Shown here: one piece after another, positions 44,301-55,427 of the stretch
Numbering within the stretch: the first letter of the stretch is position 1
Layout of the letters: every line of letters starts with the position of its first letter
DNA from: Bolinopsis microptera
Lineage: Eukaryota > Ctenophora > Tentaculata > Lobata > Bolinopsidae
Reading direction: 5' to 3'
Length of the DNA: 64,000 nucleotides
Assembly: GCF_026151205.1 (NCBI RefSeq)
Contig: NC_087080.1
Location: forward strand, 199,812-263,811
Translations under genes and position numbers: made by a program
Notes under the pieces: model-generated
Seen by the model: the letters and a program-made list of their open reading frames with translations, nothing else
Told to the model about the DNA's origin: nothing
The model's database searches: none

Positions 44301-46350
44301 AACAATAAATTGTCAACTTGAAGTTATAACCCAATGTTGATTTTAACGTTTGATTTTATGGATATGGTTCAATAAACCTTTTGTTCAGCTGAGCTCGCTA
44401 TCTAAATTTTATCTTCGAGTCAAGCAAATAGCCTCACTGTCTCAAGCAGCAGCAGTGATATGATAACCATTAACGTTTAATGTGCGAACTAATTATTAGC
44501 TTAATTAATTAAATATTCGTAAGTTTGTACTAACAATGGTCCCATCCCTCGGCTGAGGTGAGGTATCATTAGGATTAGTCTGTCTCTTGACACACTTGCC
44601 AAAGCCCTGCCACTCCAATCAGCGCTACTCGACAAATCTGCATGTGGGAACATATTAAATACTTAAACTAGTTAATTATATAAGTTTATATATTAATATC
44701 ATTATATTATTTAAAGTAAAGTACATTTATAAGCTTCAGACAAACTTCAAAATGATTTTCATCATATCCCTTGAGCTATAATCAACCACCCATTGTTCAA
44801 ACTTGGTGTCCGTTACCAGACAGGGCTACTGAGTGCGGTTAATTCAAAACTGCCAAATCAATCGGCATTCGGTAATATATTTAAAATTATTGAAGGATTA
44901 TTTCTGATTTTATTAAAGGCTACGTGCAGTGGCTTGTCAACTTCTGTAAAGGAAAGGATACGGCCCGCCATGATAATTAAAATAAAATCTTATGAGAAAT
45001 CAACATTTTTCTGTACTGAAGGGAGCATTGCCAATAGATTATTTATTTTAACGTCTTAATTTATCCCATCATATATTTGCCATACGGTTTTATGACCCGC
45101 CGCGCACGAGTGCGCGTCCCCTGTATCTTAGGATACAGGCGCCACTTAGTGAAACGGACGATGGGGGTCACGACGTGATAAAATAAATCTTGTTGGGGAA
45201 CTCACATTTAATCAGGCATTGTGTGCGTCTAGTCAGTATTGTTAATGTTTTATTTGTTTAACAAAGATTGCTTGCGGAGGGTCCTTTTTTAGAGTTATTA
45301 TCGATTTAGCAGCATGTGGTAAATCAAAATTGCACAATTTTTTATTATAGTTATTGCTAACCGTTTAAAAAAGAAATTATGTTATGATTAATATGGAGTT
45401 CGCCGGAAACAATCTTAATAAACACTTCCCGTTTACGATTAACTGAAATACATTTTTTTAAACTGATGCTGCGTTGCTCAATTTTTGATGCTTAGATTAA
45501 TCGTCGAATAATCATTATGGTTGATGCAACAGCTGTAGCTATTATGAGTTGTAGAGATTAAATATTTATAAATTAAAGTATCGATGTTCTTCACGAAAGA
45601 ATTTGACTTAATTATGCTCCGTTTTATTGGTAGAAAAAAAATTTGACATTTTCTACATTTACTATAGAGAAAAATTACATATACTTTAAAGTTTTAAACT
45701 TTATTGCTAGACTGAACTATGAAGTCCCACCCCACGACCGTATTTACGACTCGTTTACGAACTTTGTTCGTCAGTTCAGGTTTTATATACGAAAGAAATA
45801 TGCTAAAAGGACCCGTTTAATGTAAATTTTTTATCTATTTGCGATCTTATAATATTTTAATGACTACTTCAAAACTATGAACCGTACTTCTAAAAGTTAC
45901 GTAGAAGAATATGGGTTAAGTTAAGTAAAGACTCAGCGTTATAAATGCTTGCGTCAGTGATAAAAGCTAAAATAACCTAAAGCTAATTTCACCTCGAGTC
46001 CGTTTATTACGTTACAAAACTAAATTAAACAACATTTAGCCCTAATCGACTCGGCTCAAGCCCTCAAAAGTGAAATAATAAACCAACAGAAAAGACTTAC
46101 TTGTTCATTTTTCACAGTCGTCACCGAACACACCTCAAAAGACAATGAAATCTACACAATAATGTAACTATTAGTGTAACGGGAGAGTATGTGTATATCA
46201 AGCTAAGAGAGCAACCTATTATAACTCTCCTTTTCCCTTAGCTTCGCTGTTGCGCCTCACGGGGAAATGTGTTGGCTGTTCTTGTATACCGTGAGGTATA
46301 GCCAGCACGTGCAAACACGGGGATTACCTTCACTTACATCGGGGGGTATT
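41341..46350. other. Unassigned AT-rich stretch
   Basis: No gene I can support. A three- to four-copy, roughly 50-bp repeat (ATTCTGATCACCTG...AGTAACAGCAAGCCAATCCA) lies at about 42887-43040. Short frames near 41663, 41940, 44793 and 45643 have no recognisable motifs. A 10-base inverted repeat (CTGTATCTTAGGATACAG) lies near 45120. Confidence 0.5.
42887..43040. repeat. ~50-bp degenerate tandem repeat
   Basis: Three to four units around GATCACCTG...TAGTAACAGCAAGCCAATCC. The length differs between units by small indels. Confidence 0.7.
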
Positions 46351-46352
46351 CT

Positions 46353-46785
46353 GACTCAATAACAGACGTTGTTGTTTTAGAGAGTTCCTCTGCTATAGTG
46401 CTTAACAGCTCTTGTCCCACCCTATCGAAAGGTAAGATTTCCAGCTTTTTTTTCGTGGTTTCTAGCTCCATTTCCAATGCTCCAGGGTTGTCACGTGCAA
46501 TGAAATCCAGGGAGACACGTGAGCGTGCACCTTGGGCTCTTTATGTGTGAGGAGCACGAACGATTTTGGTAGTTTATAAGGTACCTCCCCCCTCTCCCAT
46601 CTCACCGCTAGTGTTAATAAACTCTTGTTTTCGCAGTACACGGAACGTTTGTATAGTGTGTAGATTTTACAGCAGATTTTCCGGACGTAGACTTCTCCAC
46701 CACTGGATCCTGCTTTGAGGGATGATCTCTTCTTCCTTAATATGCGTAGTGTTCTTTATTGCACTGTTTTTCTAATTACTGAGCT
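46353..46785 (-). CDS. Possible coding exon of an unrecognised gene (one frameshift)
   Basis: The minus strand reads GGEVYVRKICCKIYTLYKRS, then LLTLAVRWERGEVPYKLPKS and FVLLTHKEPKVHAHVS. After a C-run where one base seems missing (about 46520) it continues LDFIARDNPGALEMELETTK and RVGQELLSTIAEELSK, ending at ...YPPM with a strong donor GTAAGTGA (about 46352). The composition looks like conserved globular protein and the frame is open for more than 140 codons. I do not recognise the family. A possible acceptor (TCAAAGCAG) lies near 46718. Confidence 0.4.
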
Positions 46786-47782
46786 AGTAGGCTTCTAGAT
46801 CTCCCCGAGTATCAAGCTTGACTTTGTAAAGAGGGTGGTACAAATTATTCTGTGTAATCACTCATAATGTGTTCACTCCACTCCTAATAAACAAGGGTTA
46901 TCCAGTCGACCAACTTCAATAACGACATATTAGCATATAAATTTCAGTTCATGGTGACGTCATGACAATTTTATAATCCAAACATTTTATAAATAAAAAT
47001 TATGAATCAAAAATGCTTCGACCATAACTCATAAATTAAATTGGGGGGGTGTACGTTCTTTTTCTCAATTTTTTTTCTAAGCACTTTAATCTTAAAATAA
47101 CTCTTTAGCTAGATTTTTTCGAAATAAACGGTAGTTGTGAGGTCGAAGCTCTGACTCTGAGATCTGTCATGTCCCAAGTTTTGATATTTTGTGGCTTAAG
47201 TTTTACATCGCGTGTATGAAGTACACTAAATTTAAATTTGATATTGCTCGACAGATTGGTTAAAAAGCAAAGAGTTAATGTTTTCTGATCTATCAGTCTA
47301 CCGATATGATATTAAAATTTATTTCAATTCTGACGGGACTGTGATCACTCAACGCCTCTCGCCTAAATATTAGTCTAACATTGAATCAACATATTGTTGC
47401 CATTCCTCTTAATTTGTCATGTTTCTCCTAAAAACACAAATGTTTTAATAATCATAGGTTAATATAAATTAGGAACACCTCGACAGAAAATAATATTGAT
47501 TGGTATCCTTCACTGAATCTGTCTAGTGCCACCGTCTCTACTTCTAGCGTGAAGCGTCAACCCGCTTTAAATTAATTAGGTAACCTCGTGTGTAACTCCC
47601 AAGATGCAAGTTTTGGGAGTTTAGGACACGTTACCCCCATTAGATTTTAGAGCTGGGGCCGGTGCCATGTATTCTTCCAGGGGACAATTTTTATCGAAGT
47701 AAAAAAATTTATTAATTGTACTTAGATAGAAGATGATCAAACATTTTAAATTTTCATCAAATCCCAATTATTCGAACAATTT

Positions 47783-47869
47783 TTAATATATACTCGGATT
47801 TTTCTTTGTAACAGCATCATATTTCAGGGGTTGCAACGCTTTCTTGCGTTTGGTAGCAGCAGCAAAGTC
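47783..47869 (-). CDS. Possible terminal exon of an unrecognised gene
   Basis: Acceptor AATTGTTCCAG is followed by 28 codons, DFAAATKRKKALQPLKYDAV and then a short tail ending PSIY, to TAA. Length is a multiple of three and the composition is protein-like. It may belong with the start exon at 48766-48888 on the same strand. Confidence 0.4.
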   Translation of the reverse strand, partial: DFAAATKRKKALQPLKYDAVTKKNPSIY

Positions 47870-48765
47870 CTGGAACAATTATAGTAAACACCGGTAAGTG
47901 TCGTTATCTTTTTCTTGTTAAGTTTGTAATTTTTGTAAGCGGAGTGTTAAATTAAATTTAGTCGTTGTAATCAAATTGATATAAAACAAGACGATTGTCT
48001 TAGGCTGATGCTTGAATGTGGCAGATTTTTGAAGCAAAATAACACATCAAATGGTTTTTATTTGTTGTAAGATTAATTTTTGGTTCAAATTAAAACCAAA
48101 CTCATTAACGCCGAGGGTCTTTGCGTTAACGTGTTGAGATTGGCTTGGCAGACTATAAACTGGTCTTAGAAGAAAGATGGAGCTGTTAAATAAAGTGACG
48201 TGTTGAAACACGTGAAGCTCTGCTTTAAAAGTTAATTAAGAAAACCAAACGTTTAACTTTCGCACCATATAAAGCTCTTCGTGCAGTTTAACTACACTGT
48301 TTATCGGCCTTGACCGGATACTTATTACATGTTAAATATATGCGATATTATTGAATGAGTGTCAATATCAAGACGGTTACGATCAAACAAATAATTTCTT
48401 CAAGAATGAAACAGTAATATTAATAAGAAAGCATAAATATTAAAGCTAGATATCCAATTATCCGTCAAAACAACTGCAATAAACATCCAACATCCACAGA
48501 CGATCGGAGTTTTGAGTTTCTATTTCTACAAAACGAAACAGGTCTCGATGTTCAGCCACACTACCCGATCACTATAACACGGTAAGAATAGATATCTCAA
48601 GTGCTAATATAAGGATGATCTATGTGAATAGTTGAAATATGACTATAGAGGGCCTGAAATCCTCGAGTTTAGCACCAGCTTCTCGTGAAAGCTTCTTCAA
48701 TTGTGTAGTACATCGTATCATTAAAACAACCCATTAATACAGTAAACCGAGAATAACTCTTCTAC

Positions 48766-48888
48766 TTTCCCAGACGTCCGTTTTGCCAGTACAATATCGG
48801 ATGTGAATGTACCATCCAGACGCTTGAAGACAATGTTGATCTGGCTCTCTGCATCAAGAAAACCTGAACTGGACGCTGGAGACTCCAT
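48766..48888 (-). CDS. Possible first coding exon of an unrecognised gene
   Basis: ATG at 48888 opens 41 codons: MESPASSSGFLDAESQINIV, then FKRLDGTFTSDIVLAKRTSG, then Lys before a GTAGAAG donor. The frame is also open upstream of the ATG. A further protein-like stretch (QLKKLSREAGAKLEDFRPSI) lies downstream on the same strand at about 48620-48690. The reverse strand also has an open frame here, so the strand call is only moderately sure. Confidence 0.4.
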
Positions 48889-49116
48889 CAAGATCAACCA
48901 CCGATGACATCCAGGAGGTTGTGGGAGAGTAAATTATTGTGGTGACTTATAACTTATTCGTTAGGATAAGTGCTAACGAATGTATAATTAAAGTTAAACA
49001 ATGATTAACAACTTTGTTGTATTTTCTTGAGTATATGCACGGAGGTTCAAGTATAAAAAAGTTCTTGTTTTTTAAAGCTGAGTTCGCAGGATCTCCTTAC
49101 ATAAAATTGTTTCCAG

Positions 49117-49170
49117 GTTGAATACCGAGGAGCCAAAACTCGAGCTATCCTATTCGAATCTGGACACAAG
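49117..49170 (+). CDS. Possible small internal exon of an unrecognised gene
   Basis: 54 bp exactly bounded by TTGTTTCCAG acceptor and AAG|GTAATA donor. It encodes VEYRGAKTRAILFESGHK. Further open, protein-like stretches on the same strand follow near 49357-49438 and 49725-49870 (QKLRQQLEQASGLNETCDHA), but phases do not join cleanly. Unrecognised; could be chance. Confidence 0.3.
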
Positions 49171-49870
49171 GTAATATTTTACCCCTCAACAGCAATAATT
49201 CTTGATCGAGAGGAAAATAGTACAGGGTGGAGACTGGAGGGGGGGGGGGGACAATAGTGATTAGTATGTGTATTTACCAAACACTTTATCCAAATAAGAT
49301 ATATGTTCCCAGTCCCTTGATTCTTAATTGATTGACCAGCAAAGAAATCGCTTTCAGGTGAGCTTCTGGTTCGCAAGTGCAGGGTTGACATTAAGGACGT
49401 AGCTAGCTGGGCTATCACTTTACACCGGCTTGAAGAGGGGTGAGGTTCACGATCTGTGACAACATTTGTGATGTAAGGATTTCTTCAATCGGTTAAGTGA
49501 TTTAATCACACTAATTCCAATATGGGATCCTCCTCAATTTTCCTGTCGAGTAGGCTAAATTATGTTTAGATACTTTAGGTTTTCGTTTCTTTTTGATTGA
49601 CGTTTCTTCTTTGGACATATATTGCGATGAAGTGAAGCTCAAAGTCAAGCTGAAACATTTATTTATTGCCAGATAATTTTCCAATAATCATGCCGGACTA
49701 TTTTCAGAATGAACTAAAAAGCAGTCCTGCCAGAAGCTGAGACAACAATTGGAACAGGCTTCTGGGCTAAATGAAACTTGTGATCATGCCAAGTTGGCTG
49801 ATCAGTGTCATGATGCCAATGTTGATTGCTTAAACCGAACAGTTATTATAGAGTACAAGCACCTAAATTA

Positions 49871-51190
49871 AAATTAGTTATTATTCACCAAACTCTAGCC
49901 CACAACATTATTTTATTGTAACAATAAGAAGTAGAGTAAAATGTTTTGATAGAATGTCGACGTAGTATAATAGAGTCACGTTTATGTAAATTAGATTTTT
50001 CGATAACTATTAAGTTCGTCTAAATAGTTTGTTCAATAAATTTGTTAGCAATACAGTTTTGATAAATTGACGATCTTGTTCGGACGGTAATTCTTTAGTT
50101 TATTTCGACTTCACTGAATTCCCCATGGAGAGACTCTGTAATTACTAGAGCCTTGCTTGTTTTAATCCTGTCTCTGTTTTGAGGTTATTGCAGAATTAAC
50201 TTAAAGACTCAAAACCTTACTCGAAGCAAGCCTTGTGTTGCAGATGTAATTTACCAATTTTTCCTGAGACTAACCGGACGTGATCAAAAAGATTTTTTAT
50301 GTTTTAACAGCGAGTGGTAAAAACAATAAAGGTCAGCCTACGAGTGAAATGGTAATATTACTTTAAAAGTTTACAAATAAATCTTGACATCAAACATTAT
50401 TTAGAGTTTTGTTTCTGATGATATGATATCTCCTTTAAAACAACTCACTGCGTGATACACCAAATAAATAGAGTATTGCTGACCACTTGGGGCCCGACAA
50501 TTTTGCCCACTGAGATTGTTGGTTGCTTGTTCATTGTTAGCTAATTACTTGACCGTTCATCGAAGGATACAGCCGCACTAGTGCAGTTGCGTTAAAAATC
50601 ATCAAAATTATCGATAATTGTGCAATACTCTTTTTTCGCTGGTCGTGGCAGTCGTCTTAACGTTCGCAATTTCATTTTACTTCTAATGCAGAAGCAATGA
50701 AAAGTTAATTGTTAGTCAGAAAGTAGTGTCAGAAGTTGCAAACCATGGTGTTGCAACTTCCATGTCAATATTTTTGACATAATCATAATTTTAAACAAGC
50801 TATTTAAAATGGGAAAGAGATTTATTCACACTTCCCTGCTTTAGATATGAGTTGTAGTTTTACGTAGTTTTAAGAACTGATCTGAACGGCATCTATATTT
50901 GATGAGGTTTGTACTGATTTGCGAATCAGATACATGAAAATGAGCTCGGATAATCAGTCTTTTGCTGTAAAGTTCATTCAATATACATCACAAACCTAAT
51001 ATGAAACCAACAAAATTTTCACAGCTGCACTTTTTCATCCAATCATTTTTGGGATTACATTTCCATCTCTCTTGTCATAAACTATATTCGTCGCTTGCCC
51101 CATTACTTGCCTTCTACCGTCATACTGCACGCAGTCCTAGTTAGGTGTCAGCACTACACTACTTTCTACCGGACTATCATAAATTACCGG
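49871..51190. other. Spacer without a recognisable gene
   Basis: AT-rich sequence with no clear exon, RNA gene or repeat, up to the start of the 16-bp satellite. Confidence 0.45.
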
Positions 51191-51486
51191 GTCATAATAT
51201 AGTACCGTCATAATATAGTACTGTCATAATATAGTACCGTAGTAATATAGTACCGTCGTAATATAGTACCATCATAATATAGTACCGTCATAATATAGTA
51301 CCGTCATAATATAGTACTGTCATAATATAGTACTTTCATAATATAGTACTGTCATAATATAGTACTGTCGTAATATAGTACTGTCATAATATAGTACCGT
51401 CGTAATATAGTACCGTCGTAATATAGTACCGTCATAATATAGTACCGTCATAATATAGTACCGTCATAATATAGTACTTTCATAAT
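51191..51486. repeat. 16-bp satellite, block 1
   Basis: About 18 units of ATAATATAGTACYGTC with C/T and A/G variants (CATAAT or CGTAAT). Non-coding. Confidence 0.95.
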
Positions 51487-54400
51487 CTACTACAGATTTT
51501 CTTTCTGTATATCACTATACAGTTCCTCTTTAGAAAAAGTGCATGTGACAAGTAACGAGACAAGGATGCTCTAGGATCAGGAGCGACAAATGATCAATTG
51601 TTCTAGACGTGAGGCTTTCTGCAGTAACGGCCCTAGCGAACAGGGGGATGGTTGTTCGCTTGAGTACTATGATGCGGTTATACAAGTCTGGCAAAACAAT
51701 TTGTGACCTGCCTATTGGCCGGGCGCCGCCGTAGACTCAACACATGGTGTGTGGGGTATTTACCTCGGGCACACACCTTAATCTCTCGACCGGCGGGTCA
51801 CACCCAAATCTCCTGCTCCAACTCTTTCAAAGGCTGGTACCCTACTACTACGTGGCCAGAAGGAAATTCTTGTAGGAACTCTTAATGTACGAACAATAAG
51901 AGAACAATACAAGAGGGATGAGCTGGGTGTATGCATGAGGGATAGTGGCGTACATATTTTGGGCATTCAGGAGCATCGGGTAGTACATAGCACTGAAATC
52001 GAGTATCAAGATCTTGGAAGCTCTCACCTCATAACAACTTCGGCATGGAGAACCAGCAATGGGGCGGCTGCTGGTGGGGTTGGTATTGTCTTGGACAAAA
52101 AGACAGTATTCAACTCATTGATTAGTGTATACTCACATGACAGGAGGACGATGGTAGCCAACTTTGCAGGGAACCCGGTCACAACTGTTATTGTGACTTA
52201 TAGCCCGACAGAGGGGGCGACTGTCGACGAAGCAGAAAACTACTACGACAGCCTTGGTGGTGCCATCGACCAGATACCAGCCCACAACTTACTATTCGTT
52301 GTAGGAGACCTCAATGCGCATGTCTCATCATCAGGAAACTGGACATCCTTCCACAAGGGTCCAGCAAACCGAAATGGTAGACTGCTAGAGGATATGCTGT
52401 TGGAGCGACAGCTAGAAATCACAAACACCAGATTTCAGAAGCGAAGAGGTAAACTCTGGACATATCTCTCAGATATGAGTCAAAGTAAATCTCAAATCGA
52501 CTTCATCATTTGCCGGAAGAAATGGCGGAACTCCGTCAAGAACTCCGAAGCATATGGTAGTTTCCACAGTATTGGCTCGGATCACAGAGTAGTCGTAGCA
52601 AGGGTAAAGCTTAGTCTACGGATAAGCAAGACGGAGAAGAGGGCTCCGGTTCTGGACTGGTCTAAACTTAAAACTGATATCGCTCTACAAGAGAGGTACA
52701 CAGTGGAAGTTAAAAACCGCTTTTCCATACTTGAAAAGGATGATCAGACGGCAACAGAAAGGTACCAATGCTTTATTGATGCGAATAGGACAACTTCTCG
52801 ACTTTTACTACCTGAAAAGGAGAAAAAGAAAAGATGTAAAATCTCAGCGACTCCAAGTGTTGAAATTGCCAGGCTGAAGCTGAGGGAATGTAGCATAAAA
52901 TACCACTCAGATGCTACAGAAGACAACCGAATAGCTGTTCAAGAGGGCAAACAGAAGCTAGGCGATGCTTATCAAGCAGCCAAAGAGCACCTGCTGGAGG
53001 GGCAGGTCCGGGAACTGGAGGAAGCAAGTTGGCAGGGCAGACATGCTAAAAGCTGGACCATGATCAACAAGATCACAGGTAAAGCTCCATCATATACTGG
53101 CAAAATCAAGGGAAACTCACCAACGGAAAGGGTTCAGAAATGGAAGGAATATTTTGCTACTCTTCTCGGCTCACCACCGACGGTAGAGAACGCGGAAGAG
53201 GATATTGATCCAGTCCACCCACCTCTGAATATCGGAACAGAACCGTTTACGTTGGATGAGTACAGGAAAGCAAAGTCCAGCATAAAGGAAGGGAAAGCAT
53301 GGGGTGACGACAACATAGCCCCAGAAGTCTTAAAACGATGCGACCTTGATCAAATTGTCTTAGGCTTCTGTAACAATGCTCTATTGAAAGGTGAGAAACC
53401 AGACCAATGGTCAACTGCCAACATCATACCAATTCCAAAGAAGGGCGACCTTAGCGAACCAATGAACTATCGGGGAATAAGCTTGTCATCCCTAGTTGCC
53501 AAGTCTCTAAACAAGATGGTTCTGAACCGGTTGAAGCCAGAAATCGAGACAATTCTGCGTAGAAACCAGAATGGATTCAGACCAGGAAGGTCAACAACTC
53601 AACAGATATTGGTACTGAGACGTCTCATAGAGGGTGTCAAGAGTCGGAAACTGCCAGCTGTTCTGACATTTATAGACTTTAAGAAGGCTTTCGACAGTGT
53701 ACATCGTGGGAAAATGCTAAAGATTCTAGAAGCTTACGGCATTCCAGTCAAAATCGTGCAGCTTATACGGCTCATGTACGAGAAGACAATGGCCAAAGTC
53801 CTAACTCCAGACGGAGAAACTGAATTGTTCGAGATACTTGCAGGTGTGTTACAGGGTGATACCTTAGCACCTTACCTCTTTGCAATAGTCATCGACTACT
53901 GTATGAGGCAAGCCATAGGCGATGATGCGGAGCGACTTGGACTCACCCTCGAACGTAGAAAAAGCAGAAGAGTGGGGCCCAAGATCATCACCGATGTGGA
54001 CTTTGCAGATGATATAGCACTTATATCTGAGGACATGGACAAGGCTAACGAGTTCCTGCTCAGAGTAGAATCGGCGGCAGCAAGCGTGGGACTACACATA
54101 AACGAAGGCAAGACCAAGGTCATGACACTGAATATGGAGGATCGATCTAGCGACCTACAAAGTCGATCCGGGGAAGCCATAGAAAATGTAGATGATTTCA
54201 TCTACTTAGGCTCCTGGATTGAGAGCACAGATAGGGAGATAAGGGTTAGAAAGGGAAAAGCGTGGGGTGCCCTACATAGACTGAAGGATATCTGGAAATC
54301 CAAACTCTCAAAGAGCCTAAAGATTAGATTGTTCATAGCGGCTTGTGAATCAGTACTGCTCTACGGATCAGAAACCTGGACACTGACAAAGGCTCAAGAG

Positions 54401-54765
54401 AAAAGTTTGGACGGGACATACACAAAGATGTTGCGTATGGTGCTGGGTATCTCATGGAAGGACAAGGTCAGCAATATAACTTTGTATGGTAGCCTCCCAA
54501 GGCTGTCAAACAAGTTACGAAGCAGGAGATTAAAAATGGCGGGACACTGCATCCGACATCCTGAGCTACTTGCCAGTGATTTAGTCTTATGGGAACCTAC
54601 GCACGGTAGAGCACAGCAAGGCCGACCAAGACAAAGCTACTTGTCTATGTTACTGAAGGAAGTTGGGACAAACTCTAAAGAGGAACTGCGAACCCTGATG
54701 CGGGACAGGGATATATGGAGGGGGTTTTCTGGCGTAGATCGGACTTAGCTCCGACATAGAAGTAG
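51487..54765 (+). mobile_element. RTE-like LINE inserted in the 16-bp satellite
   Basis: A 3.28-kb element with TTTCATAAT on both sides (51478-51486 and 54766-54774), which fits a target duplication, though any cut in a satellite gives some match. The 3' UTR is only about 17 bp after the stop, as is usual for compact RTE elements. Confidence 0.8.
51935..54748 (+). CDS. RTE-like LINE polyprotein: AP endonuclease + reverse transcriptase, intact
   Basis: 937 residues from the ATG at 51935, but the real N-terminus is further up. The same frame upstream encodes KEILVGTLNVRTIREQYKR (about 51863-51920), the GTWNVRTL start of RTE-type endonucleases, and is open from about 51790. Visible blocks are IQEHRV near 11, TYSPTEGA near 88, GDLNAHV at 124, QIDFI at 187 and GSDHRVV at 214 (endonuclease). 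RT blocks are NYRGISLSS, GFRPGRSTTQQ, FIDFKKAFDSV near 577, VLQGDTLAPYLF near 636 and the catalytic FADD near 688. The tail LLYGSETWTL, then AGHCIRHPE and GRPRQSYL are typical of this group. No stop or frameshift, so it could be recent. Confidence 0.9.
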   Translation: MRDSGVHILGIQEHRVVHSTEIEYQDLGSSHLITTSAWRTSNGAAAGGVGIVLDKKTVFNSLISVYSHDRRTMVANFAGNPVTTVIVTYSPTEGATVDEAENYYDSLGGAIDQIPAHNLLFVVGDLNAHVSSSGNWTSFHKGPANRNGRLLEDMLLERQLEITNTRFQKRRGKLWTYLSDMSQSKSQIDFIICRKKWRNSVKNSEAYGSFHSIGSDHRVVVARVKLSLRISKTEKRAPVLDWSKLKTDIALQERYTVEVKNRFSILEKDDQTATERYQCFIDANRTTSRLLLPEKEKKKRCKISATPSVEIARLKLRECSIKYHSDATEDNRIAVQEGKQKLGDAYQAAKEHLLEGQVRELEEASWQGRHAKSWTMINKITGKAPSYTGKIKGNSPTERVQKWKEYFATLLGSPPTVENAEEDIDPVHPPLNIGTEPFTLDEYRKAKSSIKEGKAWGDDNIAPEVLKRCDLDQIVLGFCNNALLKGEKPDQWSTANIIPIPKKGDLSEPMNYRGISLSSLVAKSLNKMVLNRLKPEIETILRRNQNGFRPGRSTTQQILVLRRLIEGVKSRKLPAVLTFIDFKKAFDSVHRGKMLKILEAYGIPVKIVQLIRLMYEKTMAKVLTPDGETELFEILAGVLQGDTLAPYLFAIVIDYCMRQAIGDDAERLGLTLERRKSRRVGPKIITDVDFADDIALISEDMDKANEFLLRVESAAASVGLHINEGKTKVMTLNMEDRSSDLQSRSGEAIENVDDFIYLGSWIESTDREIRVRKGKAWGALHRLKDIWKSKLSKSLKIRLFIAACESVLLYGSETWTLTKAQEKSLDGTYTKMLRMVLGISWKDKVSNITLYGSLPRLSNKLRSRRLKMAGHCIRHPELLASDLVLWEPTHGRAQQGRPRQSYLSMLLKEVGTNSKEELRTLMRDRDIWRGFSGVDRT

Positions 54766-55388
54766 TTTCATAATATAGTACTGTCATAATATAGTACTGT
54801 TGTAATAAAGTACCGTTGTAATATAGTACCGTCATAATATAGTACCGTCGTAATATAGTACCGTCATAATATAGTACCGTCATAATATAGTACCGTCATA
54901 ATATAGTACCGTCGTAATATAGTACTGTCATAATATAGTACCGTCATAATATAGTACCGTCGTAATATAGTACCGTCATAATATAGTACCGTCATAATAT
55001 AGTACCGTCATAATATAGTACCGTCGTAATATAGTACTGTCATAATATAGTACCGTCGTAATATAGTACCGTCATAATATAGTACCGTCATAATATAGTA
55101 CCGTCATAATATAGTACCGTCGTAATATAGTACCGTCATAATATAGTACCGTCATAATATAGTACCGTCATAATATAGTACCGTCGTAATATAGTACTGT
55201 CATAATATAGTACCGTCATAATATAGTACTGTCATAATATAGTACCGTAGTAATATAGTACCGTCGTAATATAGTACCGTCATAATATAGTACCGTCATA
55301 ATATAGTACTGTCATAATATAGTACTTTCATAATATAGTACCGTCATAATATAGTACCGTCATAATATAGTACTGTCATAATATAGTA
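54766..55388. repeat. 16-bp satellite, block 2
   Basis: About 39 units between the two RTE-like elements, same unit as the other blocks. Confidence 0.95.
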
Positions 55389-55427
55389 CTTACTTACTTA
55401 CTTACTTGTACTTGAAAAGGTCTCCTC

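Noticed and set aside
49179-49418. Minus-strand 79-residue frame
   Set aside because: Crosses a G run and has no coding features; it overlaps possible plus-strand exon sequence that is itself uncertain.
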